64,000 nucleotides of DNA from NCBI GenBank assembly GCA_003342895.1, contig PTFA01000191.1, positions 1,890,101-1,954,100 on the forward strand, read 5' to 3'. The notes below the pieces were generated by a model, which had not been told where the DNA came from, ran no database searches, and worked only from the letters and a program-made list of their open reading frames with translations. Source of the stretch: Casuarius casuarius. Taxonomy: Eukaryota > Chordata > Aves > Casuariiformes > Casuariidae. Below, piece by piece: positions 1 to 14,690 of this stretch; positions within the stretch are counted from its first letter, which is position 1, and every line of letters starts with the position of its first letter. A program made the position numbers and the translations under genes.

Positions 1-3000
1 GCAATTTTCCCCTGCTTTTTAGATCATTTTCAGTCCAGCTTTTCCCAAATGAGAAGCGACTGTTATGTCTGCATGCTAAGTGATATGAAATGAATTGTTG
101 CCTTTTTTTGGTGCTAAGGCAGGTGTGGTCTTGTGCCTTTAGAAAGACCATATGTTGCCATTGGAAGAGAACAAAGTAATGTTTCACCCCTGCCCCCTCA
201 GTTTGTTCTGAACGTCCCAGACAAGGAAAGGGCCTGAGCAAGGTCACTGATCTCGCAGTGCTTCACCAGAGTGGGTTGCCTCACGTAAGGAAGGGCCGCT
301 CATGTGAGGGAAGCTGCAAGACTGGTCTCAGAGCAGACAAGCTGCAGTGAAGCACGCTTAGATCACCAGGCACCACATACCGGGAGAACATGCCTTTGCA
401 GCAGGGAGACATGTCTCTGTGGCAGCTAACCCCTACGGATCTCATCCCCTGCCAGTGCAGCACTGCTTCCTGCACTGACCTGGGGAGCCCCACAGGGCAG
501 CCCTGCAAACAGCAGGGCGCAGACCCCTTGGTCATCAGCACCCCCACTAAGGCCCCGGAGGGACTATGAAAGAGAAAGGCATGGACGTAACTTATTGCTG
601 CTCTTGGCATCTGCTAGCAGGAAGAAAAGAAGAGTGGCACACACAGGGGAGGATGAGTGGAGATTTTTGTGCTAGAATGGAGCAAAGCGNGAGCACTGCT
701 GCATAGCAAGCACTCATGCCAGCAGGCAAGCACCTAGGCCAACAAGATGTGTCAGCGGGGAGAGACAGTTCTGGGACAACTGTCCAATATAGCAATAGCT
801 TCTGACTCTGCCTTGCATTTTAGGTATAATCCTGTAACCCTAACTCATGTCACATGAATTCAATCTGATCTGGACTGTCTGCAATACCGGCATGTCTTTT
901 AAACAAATAATAATAGGGCTGCATATGTGGGAGAGGCAGGCATTCAGAAACACTCATTTCCTCAGGACATTTCATCGGGCTGGAAGATAAACAGGGCTTT
1001 GTAAATCTTTTTTGAATCCTTTGTGTAAGTGCATTTGAGATACTTTGGTACATCCATAATAAATATAATTACGTTAGCGGTAGGGGCCTTACCTAGTTGA
1101 AGTGCTTTGCAAACACGACCTAATTAATCTTCATTACATTTCAGTATCATAGGTGAAAATTTTCTTCCTCTACATAAAAATGTACTGCTTCCAAAACCTG
1201 GAGAACCTTCTGAAATAACAACAGCTCAGTACCAACAGAGGCTAGTTGTTTATAGGGTGACAGCACTGTCTGGCAAATCTCCATTTTGATATTTGTTTGC
1301 TCCTGAAAGTACAGGTACATAAGGCCAGATCTCTAACTGGTAGAAAACATCATGTCCCCATGTATTTCTCTGAAGCTGAGGACTGGTCTCACAATTTCTG
1401 AGCAATGAAAACAGATGCACAAGGTTTCACCTACCTTTCTCCAACCTTTAAGACATTGGTGGGGACCTGATCTCTCTGCCAGTGGGATTATCTTCCAGAG
1501 AAGGTAAGTTTTGATATAAATACATATCTTTTGTCAGGCCTGTGTTACTCTGTAAGCCAGTATAAAGCACATTTTCCCCCCTCCAGCGGTTTCACTGTAT
1601 CATCCAGCTTCTACAGGAACTGGTAATTCAAGCTGATTTGTATAAATTCTTAATGTAATTCTTACAACTTTCAAACGATGAGATAATTACATTCTCCAGG
1701 ACTATGTGGCAATTAAAAATAATTTTTTAAAATGACATGATTGCTCACAAAGCCTACCATTAATGTCAGAATAGTTTATTGTTTATGTGGCTAGAACATT
1801 AAGTCAGAGATTAGTGTTAGACAAACAACCAAAGCTTAATAATATTTAATCAGAATCATCTGTATTTTCCCCAGTGTTGAATGAGCCCAGGCAAGGAGCT
1901 TTAGTGCCCATGTGGCAAAGCACATCTGTTTCCATTCAGGTATAGACAGGATCTATCGAGAGAGATGTAGGTGGTGCTCAGGGCCTAAACTGGAGCAGGA
2001 CCACTAAGGAGACTGAGGTATTTGTTTGGACCTATTTTCTTAGTAATTCTCTACAGCTTGAAACCACATCACAGCAGAGTCCTGAATGTTTTGGGGGCGG
2101 CAGCTCTGCTGTGCCGTTGGGCGTAGAGCACATGAAGGAATACGGGTGGGGGGGAGGTGGACTCCAGCACCGTAGCTGCATTTTCCCCCATCGTTGAGGG
2201 AGGGAATGGATTTGCTCTAATCTCTGAGGTGGTTGTGAGGGGCCACTGGCAAAGAGAGAGCTGGTGAAACACAGTACAAGCCTTTCACATTTGCGTCCTT
2301 TCCTGCTATTCCACTTCCCCAGGGCTGGCCAAAACCCAGCTGAGATGGCTCTCCACTGGTTGGGATTACTTCTCTGAGCTAGGAATGCTGCCCTGGCATA
2401 ACATCCTAGGCACATCACCCTTTTCCAGCAACAAAGCAGCACAGCAGGGCCATGGTGCAGTAACAGAAGCTCCCGCTTTAATTGTTTGGTAGAGTTTTCC
2501 CTAGCTCAGTGTTTGAGCATACTCTGAAAAGTAATTTTATTACCATTTGAAACCATCCTGCCTAGGATTCACACCACTAATTTTAGGCACTTAACTATTC
2601 TTAGACATTGTGTGGTCATCCTGGTTCCTTCCACAGACAGAAAAACACCAGTTAATCCAGAGAGCAATTTAAACCACTTAGATCTTTTTCTCTAAAACCA
2701 TGGTTCTTAGGATATAAATTAAATTGAGCAAAGATAATGTTAACAGCCAAGATTTTTCTTGTGTTGCAAAAACGAGCAGCTCCATTTGAACTGAGCTGAC
2801 ATAAATGTGGCAATGCTGGAGAAGCAAATTGTTGATTACATGTGGGGGGCAGACTGGGGGGAGCATTTGCTGAACCAAAGTAAATGGGCACAGTTGAGCT
2901 GGGGACTAGCACTGGCCAACCTTGGCCAAAGGCTGCCCTCAACTGCACTTGCTCCAGGTAAACTCTGTGTAGTTGGACAGTTTTCGGTGGTACAGAAGTG

Positions 3001-6000
3001 GGGTCTGCAGGTCATCACAATTTTTGAGCATTTTCATTTTGCTCTGTGAGCTTATGTGAATAGTGTAGGTTACTGAAGGCGGTAACCAAAGGAGACAAAC
3101 AGATCGCTTCAGCCTAAAATTATAAATGAGAGAGACAGTCTTTGCTTTATTTCATAACTTCTGGCAGGGAGCTTTATCTTTATTATTTTATGAGAGCAAT
3201 AATATAGAAATGAAATAAACCACAGTTATGAACAGCCACAAGGCCAAAGCTAATTTCTACCAGCACTCATATTAAAGAAAGTCTTTCCACACAGTAGTGT
3301 CTATTATGCTGTAGTAATGTTTCCTGTGTGTACAGAAGGGATCATGTTCTCTCCCTGCCTTTTTGCTGATATCTTCAAGCAAGCTGTGCTGATATGTACA
3401 TGCTCAGGAAGTTACGTTCTGTGTTTCAGTTTTAAGGTGCAGTGCCTATTCTCAGAGTTAATTTCCAGAGATGAGAGTATCCTACAACAAATGGTAGACA
3501 CATTAGAGCTCACATGCAGCAATGGCTCTTTTAGGCCCTGGCTGTCTGGTGATGACAGTTATTCTGAATGTAATCATAGGATGCCACATTTCCCCAAGCA
3601 GGGAGCATTTCTAGGGTAGCACCACTGCAAGACTACTCAATTGTGATGCTTGTTCTTACCATGATTACAGAATATTTTCTCAGAAGTCAGAAACTTGAAC
3701 AAAACAAAACACAGCTGCAGCAGAAGTACTTCAAGATGCATTAGTATGTCTTGCTTCTTGTCTTGCCACAAACCGTATCGTAAGAGGAAAAGCCTCAAAC
3801 TCTGCAGGATTTTGTTTCACTGAATTATTTAATTTCTTGCTACCCATCACATAACACATTCCCATTCCCAGACAGAGTCAGTGTTAAGTTTTTAAAATGC
3901 ATGGGTAAGTGTTGGCATTTTTTACAGGAAACAGTGCAAAAACCTCAGCTAGATGCAACCTAGTATTGTTCCATTTAGCCTCACCACAAACATGATTTAT
4001 CTGTGTTTTTCTTGTATTAGTCAAAAAGTCACTAGATTCTAAGTAATGGTTGCTAGAGGATCAAGGCAAATTTAAGTCAGCATGGCAACTTGGGAGGGAA
4101 GTACTGCTACTTTGTGCTGCCATGACAGTCTGTTTTCAAAGCAGTGTGGGTTCCACTCCCTGCACAGTGATGTGTGCCTTGTGCCAAAAGCTGGAAGCTA
4201 GACAATGGTAAATTTAAGGTTTGATTTCAAGCCGCCAAAGTTCCAGGCTTCTATTTTGTGGGGCTTTGATCCAGCTTACAATAGAAATGAGAAGGTTGTG
4301 CAGAAGTGATTCCAGAGGTAGATTTCTGTGCCAGCTTCCTGCACACCTGGAGCGGACAGGATGTAGGTGGGAGATCTGAAGACACTTGTCCCCATGCATC
4401 AGATGCAGAGAGGCAGCCGACTTCACCTGGTTGCTTGCAGCTTTCGTAGCAGGCTTCCCACTCACCACCAGCATCACACACATCTTCAGGCTGGGATGTG
4501 CTTCCACAAGAGCTATTTTTCCAAGAGGGCTTGGGCTCTTCTAACCAGGGTAGCTGGTGTGTTATAGAGAAGGAGCGATGCAATGTCACTGCCTGGCTGT
4601 GGATATTTGTGCTGTATGGCCACGACTGGAAGGGGACAGCTGTGTCACACCAGCAGTGGATAGACACTAACAACAAGACCTCAGAACATTCCAATCATAT
4701 GGGGTATATATATTTATTTTCCAGCTAAATAGAGCAGACTAACAAAATAATATATGTTATATATGTGATAGGGAACTTGTTGTTCATGACCTCGTTGGCC
4801 AGATTTCTAATCACAGGACAAAGGGAATTTCTGCAGTTTTTCTAATGGTTCTGCCTTCAGACCCTGCCTGTGCTCAGCCCCTCTTCTTGCTGGGTTTTGC
4901 TTCCAAATTACATTATCAATGTCAAGTTTACTGTATTTAAAGGTCCTTATCATGGAAGAATGCAAGTAAAACTGGTTCTGTACGTTTTTTGACTTTTTTC
5001 CTGAAAAATACAGCATCTGCAATGTCATGTCTCCTGTCCATTGTCGCATCACTAATACCATTGTTTGACATGTCTCACATCTGCTTGTTTGCAGTATCCC
5101 AGCCATAGCAATCAAGAGACTGACTGAATTTACATCTTTTTGTATTTCTATGAGAGATTAAGAAAGAAACATAGGTAATGTAGTACTTAACTTGCTCAGT
5201 TATGCAAAATTGGGGGGGGGGGGGGGGGGGGGAGGTCTCTCACCTGGATGGTTCCTGTTGCTCTCTGCTGCTGAACTTGGATTACAGCAGTGTAGTTCTT
5301 CTGGAAGGCTTAAGTTCTTGGCCAAGGCTAAAGTTTTCACAAAGCAACCATGAATTTTTTGATGCTGCTTTGTTTAGGCAGCCACTTCAAAAATTCACAT
5401 TTTCTGAAATGCCATTAAGAGTCAGTGGCAACTGCAAGGGATGGGCACATCTCCCACCAAGCAAAAGCCATGCAACTGAACAGCAGCAAAAACACTGCTA
5501 GCAATCAGAGCATCTCACTCCCCGTTCTGCTCTAATCATGCTTTTCCATATCAGCCCTTTTGGGGATCACATCCTCACCTCAGACAGACAGGCTCAACTC
5601 CCCTTGCAATCCAGGGAAGCTGTAGTAAGCTGCACATATATAGGCAGAATTTCTCCCTCAGATACAAGATTTACACTTTCATCACCATTCCTGTGATATT
5701 GTATGTGTGGTAACACTGTTTTCTTCTTTCTCCGCAGTATTAGCTATTAATCTTATAAAGAATAATGAAGTATGAATGAAAAAAAAAAATCAGTGCACTA
5801 TGGTCTGATATTTTAATTAAGGTGAAGTAAAATTTTGTAAACTTGAATTCTACCCAAAGGCATATTTTCATTTTCCACTTTGGGATTTCTGTAGCCCTTT
5901 AATTTTCACATTTCTGGAGTTCTGCACTCCTTAAATATCCTAGAGTAAAAGCAGGTGCTTTTAATAAAGAATCCATGGCCTGAATGAAAATCACCGATTC

Positions 6001-7841
6001 TATAAAAAAGGTGTACGGCTTGTTACTAGCCCAGTCACTATACTGGAATATATAGTACAATTTTTTTATGGTACTTGGGGAAAAAAATCTTTTCTAAAGT
6101 TCAGATAGTTGTCTGGAAATATTTCTATGTATTTATTTTGCATATCTGAAGAAAAAGGTGGCCATCATTCTGTAATGTAGAACAGCAGGTTTCAATCCTG
6201 CTTACACTTCATTCTGCTTCCCGCATTGAAAATTATCTCTGAGTTTTAGAACCAAGTAATTATTTGAAGTAAGCACAAAGCTGGCAAATCCTTGTGACCA
6301 TCATGAAGAGCCTTACAGCCCTTCTCCTCTTTTTTCCTCTGGACTTAATAACACGCCAGCCTCAGACTTGGATTATTTTTGATTTTCACAATTTATAAAG
6401 CAAGCCGTATTTTGACAAAAACAGATTTAAAAAACAGTCCTCAGTTCAAGTTGTCCTTCTGCCTGTTTTGTCTATTAACTCATGCACAGACATTTCATTT
6501 CACTGACCTATGTTAATCTTATACAGATCAACCCTCCTTTTCATTAATTATTCTTATGTTCAAGCTGTAAGAATATATCTCTATCTCACTGTATTTGCAT
6601 ACCTGCCCCGCAAATACATTTTCCTACTTTCTGCTACCCCCTTCCACATAATCCCTTTCCACTTTCCTTCCTTACTCTGAAAATCCTATTCTGTTTACTC
6701 TTTTCTCACTTTTCCCTTCTGTATGAAAGACCCCAAACGCTGTTACAGAACTGTGTTTTCCTCCATGCACCCGCTCCTGTAGATGTTGATCACAAATTTT
6801 GTAAGCGACTGGTAGGTTTGTGTGCACAAATACCTTAAAAATGACCAGAAAATACAGAGCATCTGCCTTCTGAAATGAAGGCTTCATTAGGGTATCTCAT
6901 GCCAGGGTCCCAGATCTGAAATCTCAACACGCAGCTGTTTCAGAAGTCGTTGGTATCCTTGATATCAAACCCAGTTCAACACTGAAGGCCATATCCTCAT
7001 CCTGGAGGTATGCCAGTTTATACCAGTCTCTAGATTTATCACTGGGGAGAAAAGGGAGTCTGCATATCTGTTGGATGTTTTACATTTCCCTTTTTATTTT
7101 TTCCCCAGTTGGTTATTTCAAAATTTCTGAAGCTGATGTTGATATAACATGTATAACTGTTGATGGATGATGAGCAGCTATTCAAGAACAGAGATAGCAC
7201 ATAGCAAGTTCTTGGCAAAGCAAGTGCCATTTGCTGACCTGTAAGATAAGCAGTTCTTCAGCCAAGGATATGAGCTGTAAAAACAATAGGAAAAGTGGTA
7301 AAATGAAAGCAGAGCTTGGAGAGACAAACAATTAGAGTTCCCTTCATAACCTACTCTTTTAACCCTGGAGTTGACATAATTCTCTCTGAGTTACAAAAGG
7401 ATGCACCACTTTCAGGATACAGATGGAAAATGCTAGTCACAATCATTCTGCTTGTGTTGTCAGCAAATGTTTCAGTGGTGTTACTTTAACAAAGGTCAGT
7501 CTCTAGAAACAGACAGTTTGACCTTCACAGAAAAGCAGTGTGCTGTCATACTTGTTACAGGTCACCAGGAACGATTTTTTCCCCAAGTGCTCAGAGTGGG
7601 CTTGGGTTTCTTTTTTTTTTTTTTTAAGGTATATAAGATCTACTGATTGCATTTGTCAGTGCCATTTGGAGGATTTTAATGTATTATTCCCATTAGTTGT
7701 AATTATTAAATCTCCAGATTAGCTTCAAACACCTCAATCAATATACACATCCCATCTGGATTTAAACACAGTTTCATTCCCACGATGTGCTGCAGTCCTG
7801 AAAAACCTGAGGCAACATCCCTTGCCACCTCTTGGAAACTG
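1..7841. other. Intergenic sequence, no gene recognised
   Basis: I found no reading frame longer than about 140 codons here, and none shows a domain, a codon pattern or an exon structure I recognise. The GC-richer part at about 200-800 and the frames at 2032-2442 and 4251-4694 look like chance open frames. A run of 21 G lies at 5212-5232. Several A/T homopolymers are present. Conserved non-coding elements could be hidden here, but they cannot be told apart without an alignment. Confidence 0.6.
5212..5232. repeat. Homopolymer run of 21 G
   Basis: Twenty-one consecutive G residues are read directly. Such runs can form G-quadruplex structures and are often mis-sized by sequencing, so the true length is uncertain. 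Confidence 0.9.
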
Positions 7842-7884
7842 TAATATAATATAATATAATATAATATAATATAATATAATATAA
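7842..7884. repeat. (TAATA)n pentanucleotide microsatellite
   Basis: About eight near-perfect copies of a TAATA unit are read directly. They abut the CR1-like 3' end that starts at about 7886. This placement is typical of microsatellites born from the short tail repeats of retroposons. Confidence 0.9.
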
Positions 7885-7885
7885 A

Positions 7886-8060
7886 TCCTAGAAATGGCAG
7901 AGTTCAAAGGGACCTCCCACGATCACCAGTCCCTTGCTTCCTGGTGTTTGAGATGTCTGCTGCATGTTCAGCCACCTTCCTCTTCTCCTGCACCTCACAG
8001 ATGTGGGACACATTTGACCACCTCTAATCACTTTCTATCTGAAGCACTGCTTTGGAGCAG
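7886..8060 (-). mobile_element. Old CR1-like LINE 3' end fragment
   Basis: The start reads, on the plus strand, as 'cctagaaatggcagagttc' followed by 'aaagggacctccca'. This is the antisense form of the CR1 3' UTR (a mismatched '...AATGG...AAAGGGACCT...' block). The remainder is too diverged to align by eye, so the right border is a guess. Confidence 0.45.
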
Positions 8061-9821
8061 GTGTGTTTTTAACGTTGGGGAAGACAGAGCAAGGCATTAT
8101 TCCAGAACTTATTGCTGGTAAGTATGGGTGCATTGGTTGGACAGATCCTAAAGTTTAAATATAGAGCCCTTTGGTAATATTTTGTAAAGCACTTTTCAAA
8201 CAGAATAGCAAAATGTACTTTCAGACAGGAAGCTGGCAGGAAAATTTCAATCATGCCAATTCTTGTTTCCATTATATGTTGGGAAAACATAAATGACATA
8301 TTTTGTTTGGGGCTCATGCACAAGGAAACATTTCAGTTCATTGAACTAATCCAAAACCACAGTGGTTTGCATGACCCTGGTTTTGTCTGCATGACCGTGA
8401 TGCTCTGTGTGAGTGTGTGATGTTCCCCTTCTTTCTGACAGCCTGAGTTTGGTGATGTGGTGACCCTGTCCTCAAAGTTCTTGGGATAACTTTTGCCTAG
8501 AGGGTGCATGAATCAAGTTTCCATAAGGAAAATACAACCATAAGATGCTCAGACTATGCCTATACTAGCAATTTAAATATGCTTGAGACCCCTCCTGGGA
8601 CTGAGGCATGGAGCGGCCTGCATCAGTGTTGTTAAACTCTGTCTCCCAAACAGGTGGCCATTGTGGCACTTCTAAGCATCGTCTCCCTTTTTTTTTTTTA
8701 ACCTTTTCTTGCGATGCAAGAAACATTTCTTTCCTTTAGTCCTCTTCACTGTTATTTTATGAGCTAAAGAATTAATTATTTGCCATTCAAACATGGAGTC
8801 TTCAGGACTGGGAGAGAGGGCAGGCAGGGCTTAAGGGGAATGGAAAACTCTCTGGTATGAGTCCAAGAATAACTAATTTTTTAGCTTCCAGCACAAAACT
8901 TACCTCCTTAATTTCTGTGCTTAATGACTATGCTGGAAACAAATATTGATGGTTAAAAAGGGATTCATGCTATTTTTGATGAGCTTTAACATCTCATTTG
9001 CACAGAAACTGATGTGTGCTGTGGGCTATGCAGAGATTGTGATGACCTATTAGTATTTCCTATTAGTGGTTACAAATATATATCTTGGTATAGCAATTCA
9101 CTGTGATCTTCAAACAGGACAGCTGGATCTAAAGGAATGGCTAGAGGCAATTGAATTTTGAGATCACTCCTGGGAAAAGCTAGCGGAACTCAGTTAATGT
9201 CACTGAGAGTGGAGGCAACTAGCTAAGTGCTAAAATGTGAATACACCCAGGGAAGAGAAAGGGAAAAGGAGCTTGGGATGGGGGAAAAATCAAACAAACC
9301 TGTTTTCCAAAGGAGATAGATAAAATAATAGAGAGTACAAATGGTCTTATAATGAAGGTGCTGTGCTGGAATTCAAAAACAAGGATGAAGTGAAATGTGT
9401 GTGTACAACTGGCTATAGCTGGAACAGTCTTAAAGAAAGAGTAATTGAAAACTTCTGAAAATTCCCCCTTCATTTCTGCCCAGCTTTGTTTGCCATCTGG
9501 AAACTGTGGTTAATATTTAGACCTAGCTACAAAAAATTCACTTCAGAACATCTGGAAAAAAAATCCTGAAGTCTTTGCTATGTGATGCACATAGTAGTTA
9601 TTATCATTAGGCAGGAAAAAGGCAATGGAGACAATCATACAATACACAACCACCATGTTTCCATTCCTTGTGTCTATACCAGGCTGCACTTCTTCTAGCG
9701 TGAAAAGACACCCTCCCTGGCATAGGGGGTTTCAGGCTGATAGCTGCAATGCATCATCAAAGAGTACTTCAGCAGCAGGTCCAAGCCATTATAGGGGAAT
9801 GTTTCTCCCAGCCTACAATTC
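8061..9821. other. Intergenic sequence, nothing recognised
   Basis: AT-rich, without a credible coding frame. A short polyT lies near 8690. I see no RNA gene or further repeat that I can name. Confidence 0.5.
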
Positions 9822-10235
9822 CCACAGCCTCTCTGGGTAAACTAATCCAGTGTTTGACCACCCTCACAGTAAGAAAAAAAAGGGTGGGGGTTGTTTAAAT
9901 GGAATTTCCTCCATTTAAATTTGTGCCCATTACCTCCTGTCCTTTTACTGGGCATCATTGAAAAAAATCTGGCTCTGTCTTCTTTATTTCCTCCCATCAG
10001 GTGTTTATACACATTGATAAAATACACCCCCTAGCCATACCCCAAGCCTCCTCTTCTCCACACTAAAGAGTCTGAGGTCTCTCAGCCTCTCCTTGTATGT
10101 CAGATGGTCCAGTCCTCTATGCAACTTCATGGTCTTTCGCTGGACTCGCTCCAGTATGTCCATGTCTCTCTTGTACTGGCGAGCCCGGCACTGGACACAG
10201 CACTCCAGATGTGGTCTCATCATGCTGAGGAGTAG
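9822..10235 (-). mobile_element. CR1 LINE fragment, end of ORF2 region
   Basis: The minus strand encodes a broken version of the C-terminal end of the CR1 ORF2 reverse-transcriptase polyprotein: 'RPHLECCVQ', 'ERVQRKTMKLHRGL' and 'KERLRDLRLFSVEKRRLG' in one frame. It then shifts frame into 'GNGHKFKWRKFHLN'. The 3' terminal part (the AATGG...GGGACC block) is missing, so the copy is truncated at both ends and frameshifted. It is a dead fossil with no coding role. Confidence 0.85.
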
Positions 10236-13200
10236 TCCATTGCCCTAATTTCTGTCTTTAAGATGTGCGCTCAGAAGAAATGACTGCGAGCACTCAGGCA
10301 GTACCTGTGTGGGGTACTATGGCAAATGCCATGTTCACCGTTTGGTCCTACATGTTCAGTGCACATCTGCATTCAGTGCTTACCAGAGATGGCACTTTGT
10401 GATCTAACTTAACACCAAAGACTGCTGTAGGTTTAGCACCAAGAGTGCCTCATGTCATTTTGTATTTACCATAGGAAATGTTCCCAAAGATCAGCTCACA
10501 TAGGGCAGGGTCAAGGATTGAGGTTGTATTCAGCAAGACATCCAGCACAACATGTTTAGAGAGGAGAGAAATGAAGGTTAGTTTGATAGCAGTGCAATAC
10601 CTAAAATGAAGACTTACATGACGATGTTGATCAGATGCTTTGGCTTTGTGTGTCTGCTTTTCCATAGGAACTAGGCTCAAGGGCAGCAGCAGGTGCATTC
10701 CCTATTTCTTGCATGCAAAATTCCCCTGGAGCAGGCTTTTGTTCCCCTTGGGAGCTAATTCTCCTGGAGAAGAAGCCAAAGGGTGCACACTGCGAATAGG
10801 AGTGTGTTCAAGAGAACATCCTCTCTCTGTATGGCCAGTCACTAGCTCTGTGCCTGGCTCTACTGTTTCCTGGTATCCCGTTTGCCTTTCCACAAATGTC
10901 ACATGACAGAGACCGGGCTGACAGGAACGCCCAAGGCTCTCCTTGGAAAGCCTCAACATGGCTTACCATGAGGACAGCAGAGTACCCAGTGCCTCACAGA
11001 ACCTACAAGACAGAGAAGCTGGAGTTCAGTGCATGGTGACATGACTCCAAAAGGTGGTGGGAAGGCATGGATCACCAGTGAAAGTTTTAACAGGGCAGTT
11101 TTCTTTTGAGTGTACTGGCTGAAATGTCTTGCTTTCAATTTATCCCTATCTTCCTGTTGTATCATCTTTTTCCTGTTGCATCTCCTCTGTGTTGTCTCTT
11201 CCTTTCTTCTTCTTTCCCCTTCTATAGTGTTTCTGCTTGTTTATTTGTATTTCAAAGTATATGTATCAGGTTTCTTGGATGAAATCCCAGAGCTCCACAT
11301 GTGGCTACTTGTGCTGACTTTAAACCAGATTTCTGCCTAAATGAGATCCTGTTGCAGGAAGAACTTGCTGCTGCAGGATCCTGATAGTTATGAGAGGGGT
11401 TTGTCCAAGTAACTGAAAGGAGATAGGCACCCAAATTCCACTGACATGCCACAGGATTTAGTGATTGATCTTTTTATACTTCTGCAAAAATCCCAGCTTG
11501 AGTCTGCATCATTTGATGCTCTTGCTTCAGTTGCCAAAGCTTCTCTTCTTGACTGTACCTCCAGAGGAAGGTATCTCAGATATGCTGTAAGATCCAGAAG
11601 TCACCTGCCTCCCAGGTCTCACAGGCCTTTGTCTGAAACAGATACCCTGGGAGATGTTGGATGAACATGACATTTAGCCCTGTTTTCTCTAAAATGGCAG
11701 AACAATCCTTCCTTTCCCCATCTGGTATCTCTGTTGCCCAAGGAAACTGAAAACTATTTCGGTCAGGGCTTCTATACAGCAGCTAAGAAAGGCTAAGATC
11801 TACCTTTGCATTTAGCTTGACTTGTGAGTACTTTTATAAGCCACAAACAGCAAACAGGGGCTGATGGCCTGGGGTTTTATTCTAATTCAGTGACCTGTTT
11901 TCCTGGAAAGACAAATTACACCCACCAGCAGCACACTAATTACTGCTTCCAGCTCAGCATTTCTGACATCCATGGGAGTGTTACCACTCACTTCAGAGGG
12001 AGCTACTCTATATCCAAAGCAATCCCCAGATGACATTTCAGATATTTTTCAGCAGGTAAAGTTCATACCTGCCGTAGGGCTGTGAACTCTGATGTGCATC
12101 AGCAAGTTCTTAAGCATATGCTTAATTTTAAGATTGCAAGAAGCGCTACAAAGGATTCCTGTGTTTTGAGTTAGCTGTACATTCAACACTAGTTCACTGG
12201 TACCTTACAGAATCAATCCTCACCTATTCCTGGGGATTCAAGAGCTGGGTAAATTGCTCACATGTAAATTTATGCGTATCTGTTCCAACCAACAGAGTCA
12301 ATCCATCAGTTCTAAACAAAGTGTTGCTTGTGATAATTTCTCCCCCAAAGCTATTACCAAATTATATAATAAAGGAACTTCTTTAGACCAGCATCCATGC
12401 TTGAGAAACAAGGTCACGCTACTGTATAAAATATGTTGACTAAAGATGCAGCTTCAGAAATGCCCTGCACGATACAAGTTAAGCAGCTGCAACATGACCT
12501 TCACAAAACACATAGACAATGACTAACCATGAAGTCTCAAAAAATATTTTGCCAGGTGTTTATTTCACAAGGCAGCTGTCTTTTGCATATTTACTCATCA
12601 CACGCTAAGATTCCACACCCAATCTGGTGATAAAAAGGGCATTTTCTCATCACAGGCAAGGAATAAGCACTAGCTGTTGGAGTTACAAATAAGCCCAAGG
12701 CGAAAAGTTCAGAGCCAGATCATAGCTCCCTAAAGATACAGAGGTCCCACCCCCTCCAGAGAAGGAGACCAGATCCAAACTTGAATTCTCATCTTTTTTT
12801 TCCAAAGAATTTGGATTTCTAGATCATAATGAGGGCCCATCACTACAGAAAATACTGACTGTGATAAAGAAAGATTATCACTGTGAAGACAGGAAATACT
12901 AACACCAAAAATGCATAAACTAATTTAGGTATATAAAAGTCAATGGCCTTATCTAAGTTGATATGGAGGGAGGAGGCCCTTCCCAGGTTGCGGGGTGGAT
13001 TCTCTTCTTTCGAGTTGGGATACATTGTCCTCTGGTAATATATCCATCTGCTATACATGAAGCACCATTAGCTAGCTCAGGCTAGCACTGAGATGGTTAT
13101 GTGAATATGAGATTAATCCCTTGATAAGTTAATGGATGTATATTCATTACACTGCATGCCAGCTCCTTTTGAAAATTTGTTCACTATTATTTCAGTGGAA

Positions 13201-14571
13201 ACTGCTGGGATAACAGGCACAGAAGTATGGCAAAGCTTGAACTCCTTTGAAAATGTTGCTGTATGTGTCTGTCTTAGACTGTTCCTAGACTGTGGGCTTT
13301 TCAAACCAACCTCGAGTATATCTAATACCCAAATCTCAGTCCCTGCGGTAAGAATTTGGCTCCTTAATGCACACAACATGCACAGTATGATAGAAAATCA
13401 TACACATTCAAAGGTAATTGATGTTTTTGGTGCCTAGTTTAGTATGAGTTAAAATATTTTGCTTCTCCCAAAGGTATAGGGAGAAACAGAAGTTTACAAT
13501 GTGCCAACAGTTTAAATATGTGTAATAAACAAGGGTATGTAACAAATGAGCTGTGCAGAGGATTTATTTGGTAACAAAGGGAAACCATCAGCTGATGCAC
13601 TTCCTACATTTCATTTTCCATTGACCTAACACACCACTTATCAAGAGTATGGTGTCAAGATTGTAGTGAATTAACTCAAAAGCAATCCTCTCTGAAGCTT
13701 AGGGAATATATTGTATCACAAATGCCTAAACACAGGAATGAGCTAAAGAGAAAAATTATATAGAAAAGTGCTGCTCTGCATCAGTAATTCACATACAAGA
13801 GCCAAAATTGCAGACGCTCTAATGCCAATCAGATGATGCTGTCCTGGCAAAGTTCATTTCTAAGAGATCTTGTCTAATAAAAGTCTTGCCCAGAGCCCCT
13901 TGACCTCAATGGGAGCCTTTCCAGTGACTTTTATGAGATTTGGATGAGTCCCCACACCAGTAACATTAGCTTAATATCAAAACTGTTAGCTCAGTTGCAC
14001 AGGGGAACAAGTGTGTTGAAAAGACCTTTTCACACCATTCCAGCACACAAGACCTTTTTTCACAAACCCTGTACAAAAGGTATGCAGTTGGATCATTTAG
14101 CAACTTTTTTTCAGCATCATTTGGTAGTTATTTTTCTTCCTTTGCATCCTTTTTTGCAACAGAACTCAAAACTTTTTCTTGCATTGGTCAAAGTAAGCAG
14201 CATGTCAGGTATAGGCACTCTTTGGGTACTCCAAAGTTGAAAGGCAATAAGCACGGTTATGTGTTCTAAGTGAGAACTTAGAAAATGAGTATTGATCATC
14301 TTGTTACAAGACCCAGGCAGAGCAGGAGGGCAGTGAGTTGAGGACATGAGCATTGTAAAGCCCCAAGTTCTCATGGTGGAGCCAACGGCTATGGTAACAG
14401 GGATCAGCGAAGCAGCCAACAGGGACTGGACCCCCTGTACAAGGAGGTCAGGGATCCAGATTGCCAAGCCTCAGGCAGGAAGGGATTGCAATTTTAACCA
14501 GACAGATGAACTGACCCATCTGTATCACAGGCTTGGACAACATCATAAATCTTATGCAATCTATATAATTT
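10236..14571. other. Intergenic sequence, nothing recognised
   Basis: No gene, RNA or clear repeat seen. Open frames here (for example 13,132-13,437 and 14,117-14,467) are short, lack recognisable domains, and overlap frames on the other strand. Confidence 0.5.
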
Positions 14572-14690
14572 GTAGATTCATAGACTTTTAAAGGCAGAAG
14601 GGGCTGCTAATCCATCTAGTCTGATCTCTTGTATACCACAGACCATCTAATGTTATCCAGTTATTGAGTGCCGTTCCTTGTGGTTATCTA
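14572..14690 (-). mobile_element. Ancient CR1-type LINE 3' end
   Basis: The plus strand reads 'gattcatagacttttaaagg' then 'cagaaggggctgctaatcc', 'atctagtctgatctcttgta' and 'taccacagaccatc'. It resembles the widespread old reptilian CR1 3' end (GATTCATAGA-TTTTAAGGCCAGAAGGGACC-...-ATCTAGTCTGACCTCCTGTATA). The plus strand is antisense to the element. Divergence is high, so insertion is old. Confidence 0.6.
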